A stretch of DNA of 52,628 nt from an uncultured Lachnospiraceae bacterium (GTDB lineage: Bacteria > Bacillota > Clostridia > Lachnospirales > Lachnospiraceae): the NCBI GenBank assembly GCA_910579275.1, contig CAJTTO010000029.1, positions 1-52,628 of the forward strand. The letters are read 5' to 3'. Under the pieces are notes generated by a model. It searched no databases, was not told the DNA's origin, and saw only the letters and a program-made list of their open reading frames with translations. This document shows positions 25,992 through 35,300 of the stretch, piece after piece (the first letter of the stretch is position 1; every line of letters starts with the position of its first letter). A program made the translations under genes and the position numbers.

Positions 25992-26046
25992 GCAAATTTG
26001 TGCCCTAAGCACAAATTTGCCGTGTGAAAAATTTATTTTTCACACG
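25992..26046 (-). other. Two tandem perfect hairpins between fabG and fabF
   Basis: GCAAATTTGTGC/GCACAAATTTGC (12 bp, 25992-26020, loop CCTAA) lies directly beside CGTGTGAAAAA/TTTTTCACACG (11 bp, 26021-26046, loop TTTA). They fill most of the 97-bp spacer inside the operon. They could be mRNA processing or partial-termination sites. Confidence 0.75.
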
Positions 26047-26060
26047 AACTTTTACCCTTT

Positions 26061-26801
26061 CTATATGCACATACCGCCGTCCACACAGATTACCTGTCCG
26101 GTGATGTAGTCTGAATGTTCTCCCGCGAGGAACATCACAAGATCCGCAATATTTTTTGTCGTCCCCATTTTTCCCATGGGAATCATGTTGTTAAGCTCTT
26201 TCCTCGCATCCTCTGTCATGTTCTTTGTCATGTCCGTGTCGATAAATCCCGGCGCTACCGCATTGACATTAATCCCGCGGCTTGCAAACTCCCTTGCAAC
26301 ACTCTTGGTCAGACCGATAAGCCCCGCTTTGGATGCCGAGTAATTTGCCTGCCCTGCATTTCCAAGAACACCGCTCACGGATGAAATATTGATTATCCTG
26401 CCGCCCCTCTGCTTGATAAAGCTGCGGGAAAGATGACGGATCATGTTGAATGCACCCTTTAAGTTGGTATCAAGAACGGCGTCATAATCCTCCTCGGACA
26501 TGCGCATTATCAGATTGTCCCTCGTGACACCCGCATTATTTACAAGGATATCCACCTTTTTGTACTTGGCAAGCACCTGTTTTACGAACACCTCGCTCGC
26601 CGCAAAATCAGACACATTGCACTGTACTGCCTCCGCGCTGCCTCCGTTTTTTTCTATCTCTGCGACGACCTCATCAGCGCTTTCCTTGGAGCCGTTGTAA
26701 TTTACGATGACAGTGGCGCCGTTCTTTGCAAGCGTAAGTGCGATTTCCCTGCCGATTCCCCTGCCTGCCCCTGTTACAAGGGCAATTTTTCCTGTTAACA
26801 T
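26061..26801 (-). CDS. fabG: FabG, 3-oxoacyl-ACP reductase
   Basis: A 246-residue SDR reductase using NADPH. GAGRGIG cofactor loop, NNAG, S141 (NISSVSG), Y154 and K158 (YSASK). Length and ending YITGQVICVDGGMCI match FabG. It starts 1 bp after the fabD stop, with GAGG 6 nt upstream. Confidence 0.97.
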   Translation of the reverse strand: MLTGKIALVTGAGRGIGREIALTLAKNGATVIVNYNGSKESADEVVAEIEKNGGSAEAVQCNVSDFAASEVFVKQVLAKYKKVDILVNNAGVTRDNLIMRMSEEDYDAVLDTNLKGAFNMIRHLSRSFIKQRGGRIINISSVSGVLGNAGQANYSASKAGLIGLTKSVAREFASRGINVNAVAPGFIDTDMTKNMTEDARKELNNMIPMGKMGTTKNIADLVMFLAGEHSDYITGQVICVDGGMCI

Positions 26802-26802
26802 C

Positions 26803-27735
26803 CTAATCCTCTTTTCCTTTCAATACCTCTAATACCTTATCCAAATCTTCCAGCTTGTCAATATTCATGCACTTGACGTCTTTGTTGATTTTCCGCATAA
26901 ATCCGCTCAGTGTCTTTCCCGGCCCGATTTCGATAAAGGTGTCAATGCCGTCCGCAATCATTTTCTCAACGGACTGCTGCCAGCACACGGAATTTGACAC
27001 CTGACCTTTCAGGAGCGTCTTAATCGGCGCCGCCTCTGTCACGTCCAGCGCATCCAGATTGCTGATATATGGGATGGCAGGCTTTCTAAGTTTGATGCCG
27101 ATAAGCTCTTTCTCAAGCTTTTCCCCTGCTCCCCGCAGCAGCTCTGAGTGGAACGGTCCGCTGACCTTCAGCGGGACACAGCGCTTTGCGCCTGCTTCCG
27201 AGAGCGCCTCTGATGCCTTTGTGACAGCTGCCTCCTCCCCTGTAATGACAATCTGCCCCGGGCAGTTATAGTTCGCGATGCTCACGATTCCCTCTGTCTG
27301 GCGGCAGATTTCCTCAATCTTGTCACTGTCCAATCCAAGCACTGCTGTCATGGCTCCGCCGACAGGATATTCCTCCTGCATGAAAATGCCGCGCTTCCTT
27401 ATAATATAGAACAAATCCTTCAAATCCATGACGTCCGCCGCTGCCAGCGCCCCATATTCGCCAAGGCTTAAACCTGCGGTCACCTCCGCGCTGACGCCCT
27501 TTGACTCAAGCACCTTCAAAATCGCTACCTCTGTGGCGAGCATTGCAATCTGTGTGTACTCTGTTATGTTTATCTTGTCATTTTCCGTGAAGCAGAGCGC
27601 CTCCATGTCAAGCCCTGACACCTCTCCTGCAAGCTGGTATACGCTCTTTGCTTCCTCATATGTATCATAAAAATCCTTTCCCATGCCGACATACTGCGAA
27701 CCCTGTCCCGGGAATATAAATGCGATTCTGCTCAT
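26803..27735 (-). CDS. fabD: FabD, malonyl-CoA:ACP transacylase
   Basis: A 310-residue transacylase. Nucleophile S90 in GLSLGEYGAL, H196 in GPFHSELL, oxyanion motif FPGQGSQ at the N-terminus. It charges ACP with malonate from the AccDA product. The ATG at 27735 begins MSRIAFIFPGQ; the longer frame up to 27819 is untranslated leader, separating it from fabK by 85 bp. Confidence 0.96.
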   Translation of the reverse strand: MSRIAFIFPGQGSQYVGMGKDFYDTYEEAKSVYQLAGEVSGLDMEALCFTENDKINITEYTQIAMLATEVAILKVLESKGVSAEVTAGLSLGEYGALAAADVMDLKDLFYIIRKRGIFMQEEYPVGGAMTAVLGLDSDKIEEICRQTEGIVSIANYNCPGQIVITGEEAAVTKASEALSEAGAKRCVPLKVSGPFHSELLRGAGEKLEKELIGIKLRKPAIPYISNLDALDVTEAAPIKTLLKGQVSNSVCWQQSVEKMIADGIDTFIEIGPGKTLSGFMRKINKDVKCMNIDKLEDLDKVLEVLKGKED

Positions 27736-27820
27736 TTCTATCGTGCCGCTCCTTTCTATGCGAAACTTTGCACTTCTCTGTGACAAACTCAGCCGCGAAA
27801 GCATCCAACTGCTTTTCACA

Positions 27821-28747
27821 TTAGAACTTACGCATCAGCGCAAGTCCTTCCTCCATAATTTCCGATATGATTTCCTTACATGGCTGTTCCTTCTTCACAA
27901 GCCCTGCGATCTGGCCTGCCATAACCGTTCCGTTGACCACGTCGCCCTCCGTTACGGCTTTTCTGAGCGATCCAAGGGTCAGCTTCTCCAGTTCCATAAA
28001 GTCAGCGCCCTCTTTTTCCATCTTTAAGTATTCCTTGGTCATTTTGTTTCTGATGCTTCTGACAGGATGCCCTGTTGACATGCCCGTGACTGCGGAATCT
28101 ATGTCCTTTGCCTTGATAAGCATTGCCTTGTAATTTTCATGCACAATGGACTCCTTTGCCGCCACAAAGCGCGTGCCGAGCTGAACTGCTTCCGCGCCGA
28201 GCATGAATGCCGCCGCAAATCCCCTGCCGTCCGCAATACCGCCGGCAGCAATCACAGGAATGCTCACTGCATCGACAACCTGCGGAACAAGCGCCATTGT
28301 CGTGATGGAGCCAATATGGCCGCCGCTCTCCATTCCCTCCGCGACAACTGCGTCCGCGCCGCCGCGCTCCATAAGCTTTGCCATTCCGGCGCTTGCCACT
28401 ACGGGGATGACCTTGACGCCTGCCGCTTTCCACATCTCCATGTACTTGCCCGGATTTCCGGCTCCTGTCGTGACAACCTTGACGCCCTCGTCCACAATGA
28501 CCTGTGCAATGGCGTCCGCCTCGGGATTCATCAGCATGATATTGACGCCAAACGGTTTCTGTGTCGCTTCCTTTACCTTTCGAATCTGTTCCCTGACAAA
28601 TTCCGCAGGCGCGCCGCCTGCACCGATGATTCCCAGCCCGCCGGCTTCCGACACAGCCGCTGCCAGATTGTGCTCGGCAACCCATGCCATGCCGCCCTGT
28701 ATAACGGGATATTCAATTCCTAATAATTCTGTAATTCTTGTTTTCAT
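27821..28747 (-). CDS. fabK: FabK, flavin enoyl-ACP reductase
   Basis: A 308-residue FMN TIM barrel: PVIQGGMAWV, FGVNIML, EGMESGGHIG with catalytic H144, IAAGGIADGRG, GAEAVQLGTRF. H144 is at the same number as in Streptococcus FabK. It lacks the cysteine motif of the related protein at 21362-22402. It completes each elongation cycle; no FabI or FabL is seen. RBS AGGAG is 5 nt before the ATG. Confidence 0.95.
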   Translation of the reverse strand: MKTRITELLGIEYPVIQGGMAWVAEHNLAAAVSEAGGLGIIGAGGAPAEFVREQIRKVKEATQKPFGVNIMLMNPEADAIAQVIVDEGVKVVTTGAGNPGKYMEMWKAAGVKVIPVVASAGMAKLMERGGADAVVAEGMESGGHIGSITTMALVPQVVDAVSIPVIAAGGIADGRGFAAAFMLGAEAVQLGTRFVAAKESIVHENYKAMLIKAKDIDSAVTGMSTGHPVRSIRNKMTKEYLKMEKEGADFMELEKLTLGSLRKAVTEGDVVNGTVMAGQIAGLVKKEQPCKEIISEIMEEGLALMRKF

Positions 28748-28768
28748 ACAAGCTCCTGTTTTTTCTAT

Positions 28769-28810
28769 TACAGCCGTCTGATACTCATGGGTGACTATCA
28801 GACGGCTGTA
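28769..28810 (-). other. Perfect 15-bp hairpin between acpP and fabK
   Basis: TACAGCCGTCTGATA pairs with TATCAGACGGCTGTA around a 12-nt loop. On the transcribed strand it is followed by A-rich sequence, not a U-tract, so it is unlikely to be a simple terminator. It probably protects the 3' end of acpP mRNA, letting ACP be made in excess of the enzymes. Confidence 0.75.
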
Positions 28811-28830
28811 TTATAATCCTGTTAGCGCGA

Positions 28831-29064
28831 TTACGCGTTAACGCCTTTATCCTGCATATATTTGATAATTGAGCCGACTGTTGTAATCTGCTCCAAATCC
28901 TCGGAAGGAATCTCCACGCCATACTCCTCCTCAAATGCCATAACAAGCTCAAACAAGTCAAGCGAATCTGCTTCCAGATCTTCCTTGAAACGTGTCTCCT
29001 CCGTAATCTCCACACCTTCAACGTTTAACTGCTCCTCGATGATTTCTTTTACTCTTTCTAACAT
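28831..29064 (-). CDS. acpP: Acyl carrier protein
   Basis: A 77-residue acidic four-helix ACP. Phosphopantetheine attachment S34 lies in EADSLDLFELV. First gene of the fab operon, with AAAGGA 10 nt before the ATG and about 145 nt of leader. Confidence 0.97.
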   Translation of the reverse strand: MLERVKEIIEEQLNVEGVEITEETRFKEDLEADSLDLFELVMAFEEEYGVEIPSEDLEQITTVGSIIKYMQDKGVNA

Positions 29065-29155
29065 GGTTCTTCCATCCTTTCAATTTGTTAAAAATTTGTT
29101 GATCACTGTTTTTTCCATTTTCTGTCTTTCAATACATGAATTTTTCTGTCAATTT

Positions 29156-29172
29156 ACTTTGATTCTCAAATT
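29156..29172 (-). promoter_or_regulatory. FabT-type operator 1
   Basis: ACTTTGATTCTCAAATT is close to the FabT consensus palindrome (TTTGATTATCAAA). Centre near 29164, about +47 from the predicted start and 32 bp (three helical turns) from operator 2. Confidence 0.75.
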
Positions 29173-29187
29173 GTTTGGGATTCAAAT

Positions 29188-29204
29188 ATTTTGACTTTCA
29201 AAGT
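29188..29204 (-). promoter_or_regulatory. FabT-type operator 2
   Basis: ATTTTGACTTTCAAAGT is a second FabT-like palindrome, just downstream of the predicted transcription start (about +7 to +23), where bound repressor would block promoter clearance. Confidence 0.72.
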
Positions 29205-29217
29205 ATTTACTTGCTAC

Positions 29218-29246
29218 AGAATATACCCTGACAGCACAGTTGTCAA
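29218..29246 (-). promoter_or_regulatory. Predicted promoter of the fab operon
   Basis: On the minus strand TTGACA (29241-29246) and TATTCT (29218-29223) are spaced by 17 bp. Transcription would start near 29211. With the two operators this accounts for the gene-free stretch 29065-29338. Confidence 0.7.
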
Positions 29247-29338
29247 CAGCTTTTTTCCTAATTTTACCTGTATTTTGTTATTTTAATATTTTGTTTATAA
29301 ACGGTTAGTGCGGACTATTTCCCGCATGTACGGCAAAC

Positions 29339-29370
29339 GGAGCGGTGCAGGGTTTGTCCCGCGCCGCTCC
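29339..29370 (-). terminator. GC-rich hairpin after the mannanase gene
   Basis: GGAGCGG (29339-29345) pairs with CCGCTCC (29364-29370), with further pairing inside. It lies 11 bp past the GH26 stop. The T-tract is weak, so termination is likely but not certain. Confidence 0.5.
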
Positions 29371-29381
29371 ATCCGTAAATA

Positions 29382-32300
29382 TTACAGTTGTCCCATCAAA
29401 GCCGACATGATTTTATCCAATGCCTCTGCCAGATTTGTCTGTATTCCTCTTGCATTAATTTTAAATGTCACCTTCTTGGTTCCTCCGTACTGCCCCTTAC
29501 CTTCAACGATAAGCGTCGCACTTCCCTTCTTGTCGTTCTTGCTGTACGATATGATATCATATTCCTCGCCGCTGACCTCAGTACCTTTATAGGTTACTGA
29601 CAGGTCATCCTTGTCCGGCTTGGTTCCATACTGACTGAAATACTGGATTTTATCCGGTTTGAGTGATATCCTTGTCTCGCTGATCAGTCTGCTGTTAATC
29701 GTGAACGCGAACGTCTGCTTTGCCTGTTCCGCATCTTCTGCATTCACAACATAGTCTGCACCTGTCAATGTGATAATCACATTTGCCGTATGACCGTTCG
29801 CCGGAAGTTCTCCGTTTTCCGTAAGCGTAATGTCCTCTTTCTTATTCGCCGCGTATGATATCGTGTAGTCCTTATTCTTCGCAAGCTTTTTGCCGTTGTC
29901 ATACACGACCGGATTCGGCTTGTACTCCTTTGTGCTTGGCTTGTATTTCATGTCCGCAACTTCCACCGTAATTTCGCCGCTGTCCCATGATTTTGGCTCA
30001 ATCGTCAGCTCTACCGCGTTCTTTAAGCTTCCCTTGAAGTTGCCCTTGCCCGCAATGCTGATGTAGGCTTTCTTCGACTCCGTCGTCACATTCTTGTTGT
30101 TTGTGTAGGTCAGCTTGTAATCCACATCCCTAACAAGCGTCCTGCCCTCGTAAACAAGTTCTACATCGGGCGTCACTCCGGCACGGTTCTGTTTGACGGT
30201 CATTGCGTTCTGCCGGAGCAGATCCGTTGTCAGCTCTGCCTTGTCAATCGTAAAGGTCTGCTTGATGGTGCCGCTGTACTTGTTAAGACCCGTGATTGTC
30301 ATTGTCGCTTTGCCCGCATTCCGGTTATTCGCGTATGTAATTCTGTAATCGACATTCTTCTCAAGCACCGCTTTGGACGCCTTGTCTGTCAGTACAGGGT
30401 TTTGGTAGATTGTCTTGCCTGTATACGGAAACTTTTTCTGCAGCTCTGTTATTTCAATCGTTTTTGCAGAGAACGGTGTTCCCTTGATGGTAAACGTCTT
30501 GCTGCAGGTTCCTACGTATTTCCCTGACTCCACGCCTGTAATCACGACGCTTGCAGTTCCTACTTCCCTGTTATTCACATAGGAAATAACATAGTTGTCC
30601 GTGATACCGTCCTCTGCTTTCTGCGGAATGACCTTGCTGCCCAGCTTCACAGTAATCGGACTTTCAAACTCTACTGCTTCGCCCGCCTTGTAATCCAGTG
30701 CATTTGATGGGAGTATCACCTTTGCCTTGGTCAAAAGCTCTTTGTCTTTTACCACCTTGCATGGTATCGTCACTTCACCTTCATAATTACCCTTCATGGC
30801 AATCTTGATGTTATAAATGCCGGCTTCTTTTGCCTTCTCTACTGCCGTGCCCTCCTCTGCTCCGTCAGGGACAAAGGTGATTGTCTGGGTGTAATCATTC
30901 TTGGCATTCAGTTTTTTCTTTCCGTCTTTTACCGTCACGGAGATTTTCTGTTCTTTCCCATTATAAATGAGGTAATCCGGCGCCGTAACCGTCAGCCCGC
31001 CAACCTGTTTTGGCACAATCTCAAAATGGCCTGTAATTGTCTCTGCATAGTTGCCTTTGCCTTTTATGATGACGTCCGCCTGACCCTTTTTGGTATTATT
31101 CTTATAGCTGACTGTGTAGTCTTTCTTGAGTGTCAGGAGTTTCGCATCATCATATACCTGCACTTCCGGCTTCAATGCCTTGCCTGTGTAAACCTGTGCC
31201 GGAATATCCTTAATCCAGATGCCTTTCTTTGCCAGCGCCTCGATTGTCACATCTGTCTTGTCCGTTGTCACGACTTTAAATTCGTCATAGTAAAGTGTTG
31301 TGCTCAGTGGAAATGTCAGATCCTCTCTGGAAATTGCATTGCACCAAAGTCCGATGCTCTCAATTTTAGTCGGATCAAATTTTGCAGTCTTGTCATCCCT
31401 TCCCTTAAATGCGCTGAAAGGTATTGTCACCTTTACAGGGAATCCCGTCTGTGCATTGTCTGTGTAGTTTTCATATTCCTGTAAATATGTCTCAAAAATA
31501 ATACTTCCGCCTGTAGTAACCTGAATAACAACCTTCTGTCCCTTTGTCTCCGGAATCGTGTAGAATTCCAGTGCATTACCTGCGCTCCAGTCCGCGTTCA
31601 TGCCCTTTGTCGCTCCTGCCCACGCATCGTCTGCCGCAAATGTGACATCCATCTTTAATCCGTATTTTCCGCCAAATACTTTCTCAGGGTCATCTGTCAG
31701 AGAGAAATAAATCTCGCTTCCGGAAGCCTTGTTCGTCGCCCACGCAAGTCCCAGCTGCTGACTGTCGCCGCTGTAACTCTCAAAGTCCTCGGGAACCATA
31801 TCGTCCTGCACGGGCACTTCCATGTTAAATTTAGCCGTAATGGCTGCTACTTCTTCCTCGCCAACCAGCAGTGTAATTGTTCCAAGCGCCTCTCCGAGAC
31901 TCAAAAGCGCACTGTCTTTGAGCAGCGCTTCCCATGCGCCCTGTTCTTCGTTGTATGAAGCCTTCAGTATCACTTTGTCATATTCTGTCTCCACAACAAA
32001 CCGGACATTATCCGCATCCTTGGCAACCCCTGTTATATTCGCAGCGATTCGTGTGACCGGGTTCTCCTTGTCGGGCAGAATCCTGTCACCAGACTGCGGT
32101 GCTATTATGTAACCGGCAATTACGTCTTCCTTTGTCGTGTTGGTCACACCCTTAATCTGCTGGAATCCGCTGTTCATGTCTGTCGCAAAGACACTTCTCT
32201 CATCATTGTAGAACTTGATAAACTCATCAAGCATCTCGTGTCCATACAGCACGCCGTCATCTTTCTTCTCTACCACATAGGGCAGATAGTAACCATCGTT

Positions 32301-35300
32301 CACGCCAAAGTTCGCCCATACGAGGAAATAACTGATTCCGCCGTCCTTCGTAATCTGATCCAACAGCTGCATATACCAGTCCATCACCTCATTGCCGGTT
32401 TGTTTCAGCGCAATGTCTTTTCCCTGCTCGTTCTTATCCGCAACACCCGTTTCCGTGATGGCGTACAGTTTATTGTTCTTTTCCGCAAAGTCACGCAATA
32501 TCCGGTTCTGCTTGCTGATGCTCTGCAGATAACCCGGCTCGCTCGCCTGTGTCGGCCCGGAATGGTACAGGTCATATCCGATCATGTCCACATAATCGTT
32601 GCCCGGGTATCTTGCGCTGTACTCCCCGACATTAGCCGCTTCGCTGCCCGGTCCATACACATAGAGCATATTGTGTACACCCTTTGTCTCCTTCATGTAA
32701 TCTACCGTGTAGCGGAACAGATTGATGTACGCCTGCTCGTCGCAGAACGCTGCGCCCCACCAGAACCAGCTGCCTGTATTTTCATGGAACGGACGGAACA
32801 AAATGGTAATGCCGTCTCCTTCCACGGATTTCGCGTAGTCTGCAATTAAATCCAGATAATCTGTATAAAGATAGTTCAAATCCTGACCGGGCATAATCCG
32901 CTGTACGATGTTTCCGGTCGTTGTTCCCGGTGTGTATCCGGAAAAATTGTACTGTTTCTCGCCTTCCGGCGTCGTCCAGTAACCTAATGTGTCCGACTTG
33001 TCCCCAACGCCTCCTGCTGCGTCAAATGCCTTGACTCTCTGGTCAATCAGCTCAAAGTTCGGCATATGCGCCGACAGGGTAATCAATGCCCCCTCTGACG
33101 CTGCTTTTCTTGTGATGTCCGCCACATTGGCAATTCTGTCCGCCTCCGGAGTGTTCCACTCTGACGCTTCATTTCCGGTAAGCGACAGCGTGTCAAGGCC
33201 GACAACGCCCGCGATACTGCCTGTCACATCCTTGGTGTCGGAATTCGAAAATTCATCTCCCTTGCTGCCTGCCTTGTGATGCGTGTCATTCTGGTGTCCG
33301 AAAATCACGCTGTCAGAGGCGCCGACTGCCTTTAAGTATGCATACAGGTTTTTTGTTGCCTCAATTGCCTTGGCGTCCACCAATGCCACATTTTCCGCAA
33401 TCGGTATTTTCTGACCACTTGCAGTCTGGAGACTTCTTCCGTCCTCAGCCACCCGAATGCCTGCTCCCTTTTTCGGAAGAATGGTCGAATCTACGTAAAC
33501 ATCCGGTGCGACTATCTTTGTAAACCGCATGTTGTCAAGATAAATGTCACCCTTGAAATCCGTATTTTTTCCTACAAAGCCGAACGTCAGGTTCTGGAAT
33601 GCGCCTTCCGTAAGCCTTAAATTCAGCACATACTCTGCCTTGTAATAGCCCTCCATCCCCGGAATATCCACTGGCTCCCCTTCCGGAATAGCTGTGTTGT
33701 CATTTATTTTCGGACTGTTGCTAAACAGCTTTATTTCAAAGTTTCCCCCGGTCTTATCTGCCGGTTTGTAATAGATATCCGCCACAAAGGCATTGTAGCC
33801 TCTCAGCGTGGACACAGGCGACGGATGTGTATAGTCAAATTTCGCCTCACTCCATCCCTTCTCCGCATCCTTGGAATAATCCATTGTCAATGTCAGGAAT
33901 TTCTTGTCACCGACTGTCCTGTTTTCAATTTTGCTCTCGCCGCTATATTCGTAAGGTTCTGCAACCACCCATGCCGACGCATCCAAGTCCAGAACAACGT
34001 CCTCTGTCGGGTCGGGCGTTTCCGTGGTTTCGTTTACTGCCCAGACTTTCAGGTTGTCTAGGTATAAGTCTCCCTGATAAGCGCTTCCCGCTCCTGCAAA
34101 GCATGGAATCACTGCCTGAATCGGCGTAATCTGGTCAAACGGATATGCTTCCCCGTCTGACTCAAAATTATTCATGTCGATTTGTACATGGGCTTTCTTA
34201 TATCCCGGTACGTTTTCATCCTCTGTCAAATCAGATACGGTAAACTCAGGCCAGGACTTCTGCGAAACCCATTTCCAGTCCGCTCCGCTTTTCAGTACTG
34301 CCTGCGCCTTCATGGAGCCGAAGCTATCCCCAATTTTATCCGCCGGAAAATACACGTCATAACTCATGACTACCTTTTCTGCAATAGGTTTGTCATATGG
34401 TGCAGACAGGTTGAACTGTGCCTGAAATATATTTTCCCATCCTTCACCCGCTAATGCGGCAGTATACTTAATCGCCTTGTTGCCCTGTGCAATTTCCTCA
34501 AGGGATGCCCCGGATTCCGCCGCACCATGCAGAACATTCGTTAAATCAGTTACCGCGTTGAAGTTATTCTCGTAAATTGATTCCGTATCCTCTGACGGGG
34601 GATTTTCTTCTTCCGGGTTCCTTACTGCCCGCACCTCAAGATTGTCCAAATACAAGTCACCCTGATAGCTGCTTCCTGCCCCTGCAAGACATGGTATCAC
34701 TGCCATAATTGGCGTAACCTGATTCGGCTGCAGTACCTCGTCATCCGACTCAAACTCCGTCATATCAATTCTTACGTGAAGCTTCTTATATCCCGGTACA
34801 TCTGCGTCTCCTTTTAATTCAGTCACAGAATATTCCGGAATCTTTTTGGCCTGTGTCCACTTCCATCCATCCCCGCTTTTTAAGACTGCCTGCGCTTTGA
34901 ATTTCTCAAAGCCTTCTCCTACGCTGTCTTCCGGAAAGTACACATCAAAACCCATAATAACCTTACTTGTAATGGTCTCACTATATGGACTTGCAAGATT
35001 AAACTGTGCCTGGAATATATTTTCCCATTCGCCTCCGGTCAAATTTGCAGAATATTTGACTGCCTTATTCCCCTCTGCTATATCCGCAAGCGTTGCCCCT
35101 GAAGTGTCTGCGCCCTCCATGACAGCAGATAAGTCTGTCACTTCATCAAAATTGTTCTCATAAACCAATTCGCCTTCCATAGGCGCTTCTTCTTCGCCGG
35201 GTTCTTCCGGTTCCTCCGGATCAGGGGTTTCCGTCTTTGCTGACGTGTCTTTTAAGACTACATTGTCTATATACATTTTCCCCTGATATGTACTGGTGTC

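Noticed and set aside
28137..28781. Long open frames opposite and out of frame with fabK (up to 194 codons)
   Set aside because: Codon bias of fabK opens all frames here. The translations are low complexity (Arg/His/Gly rich) and match nothing.
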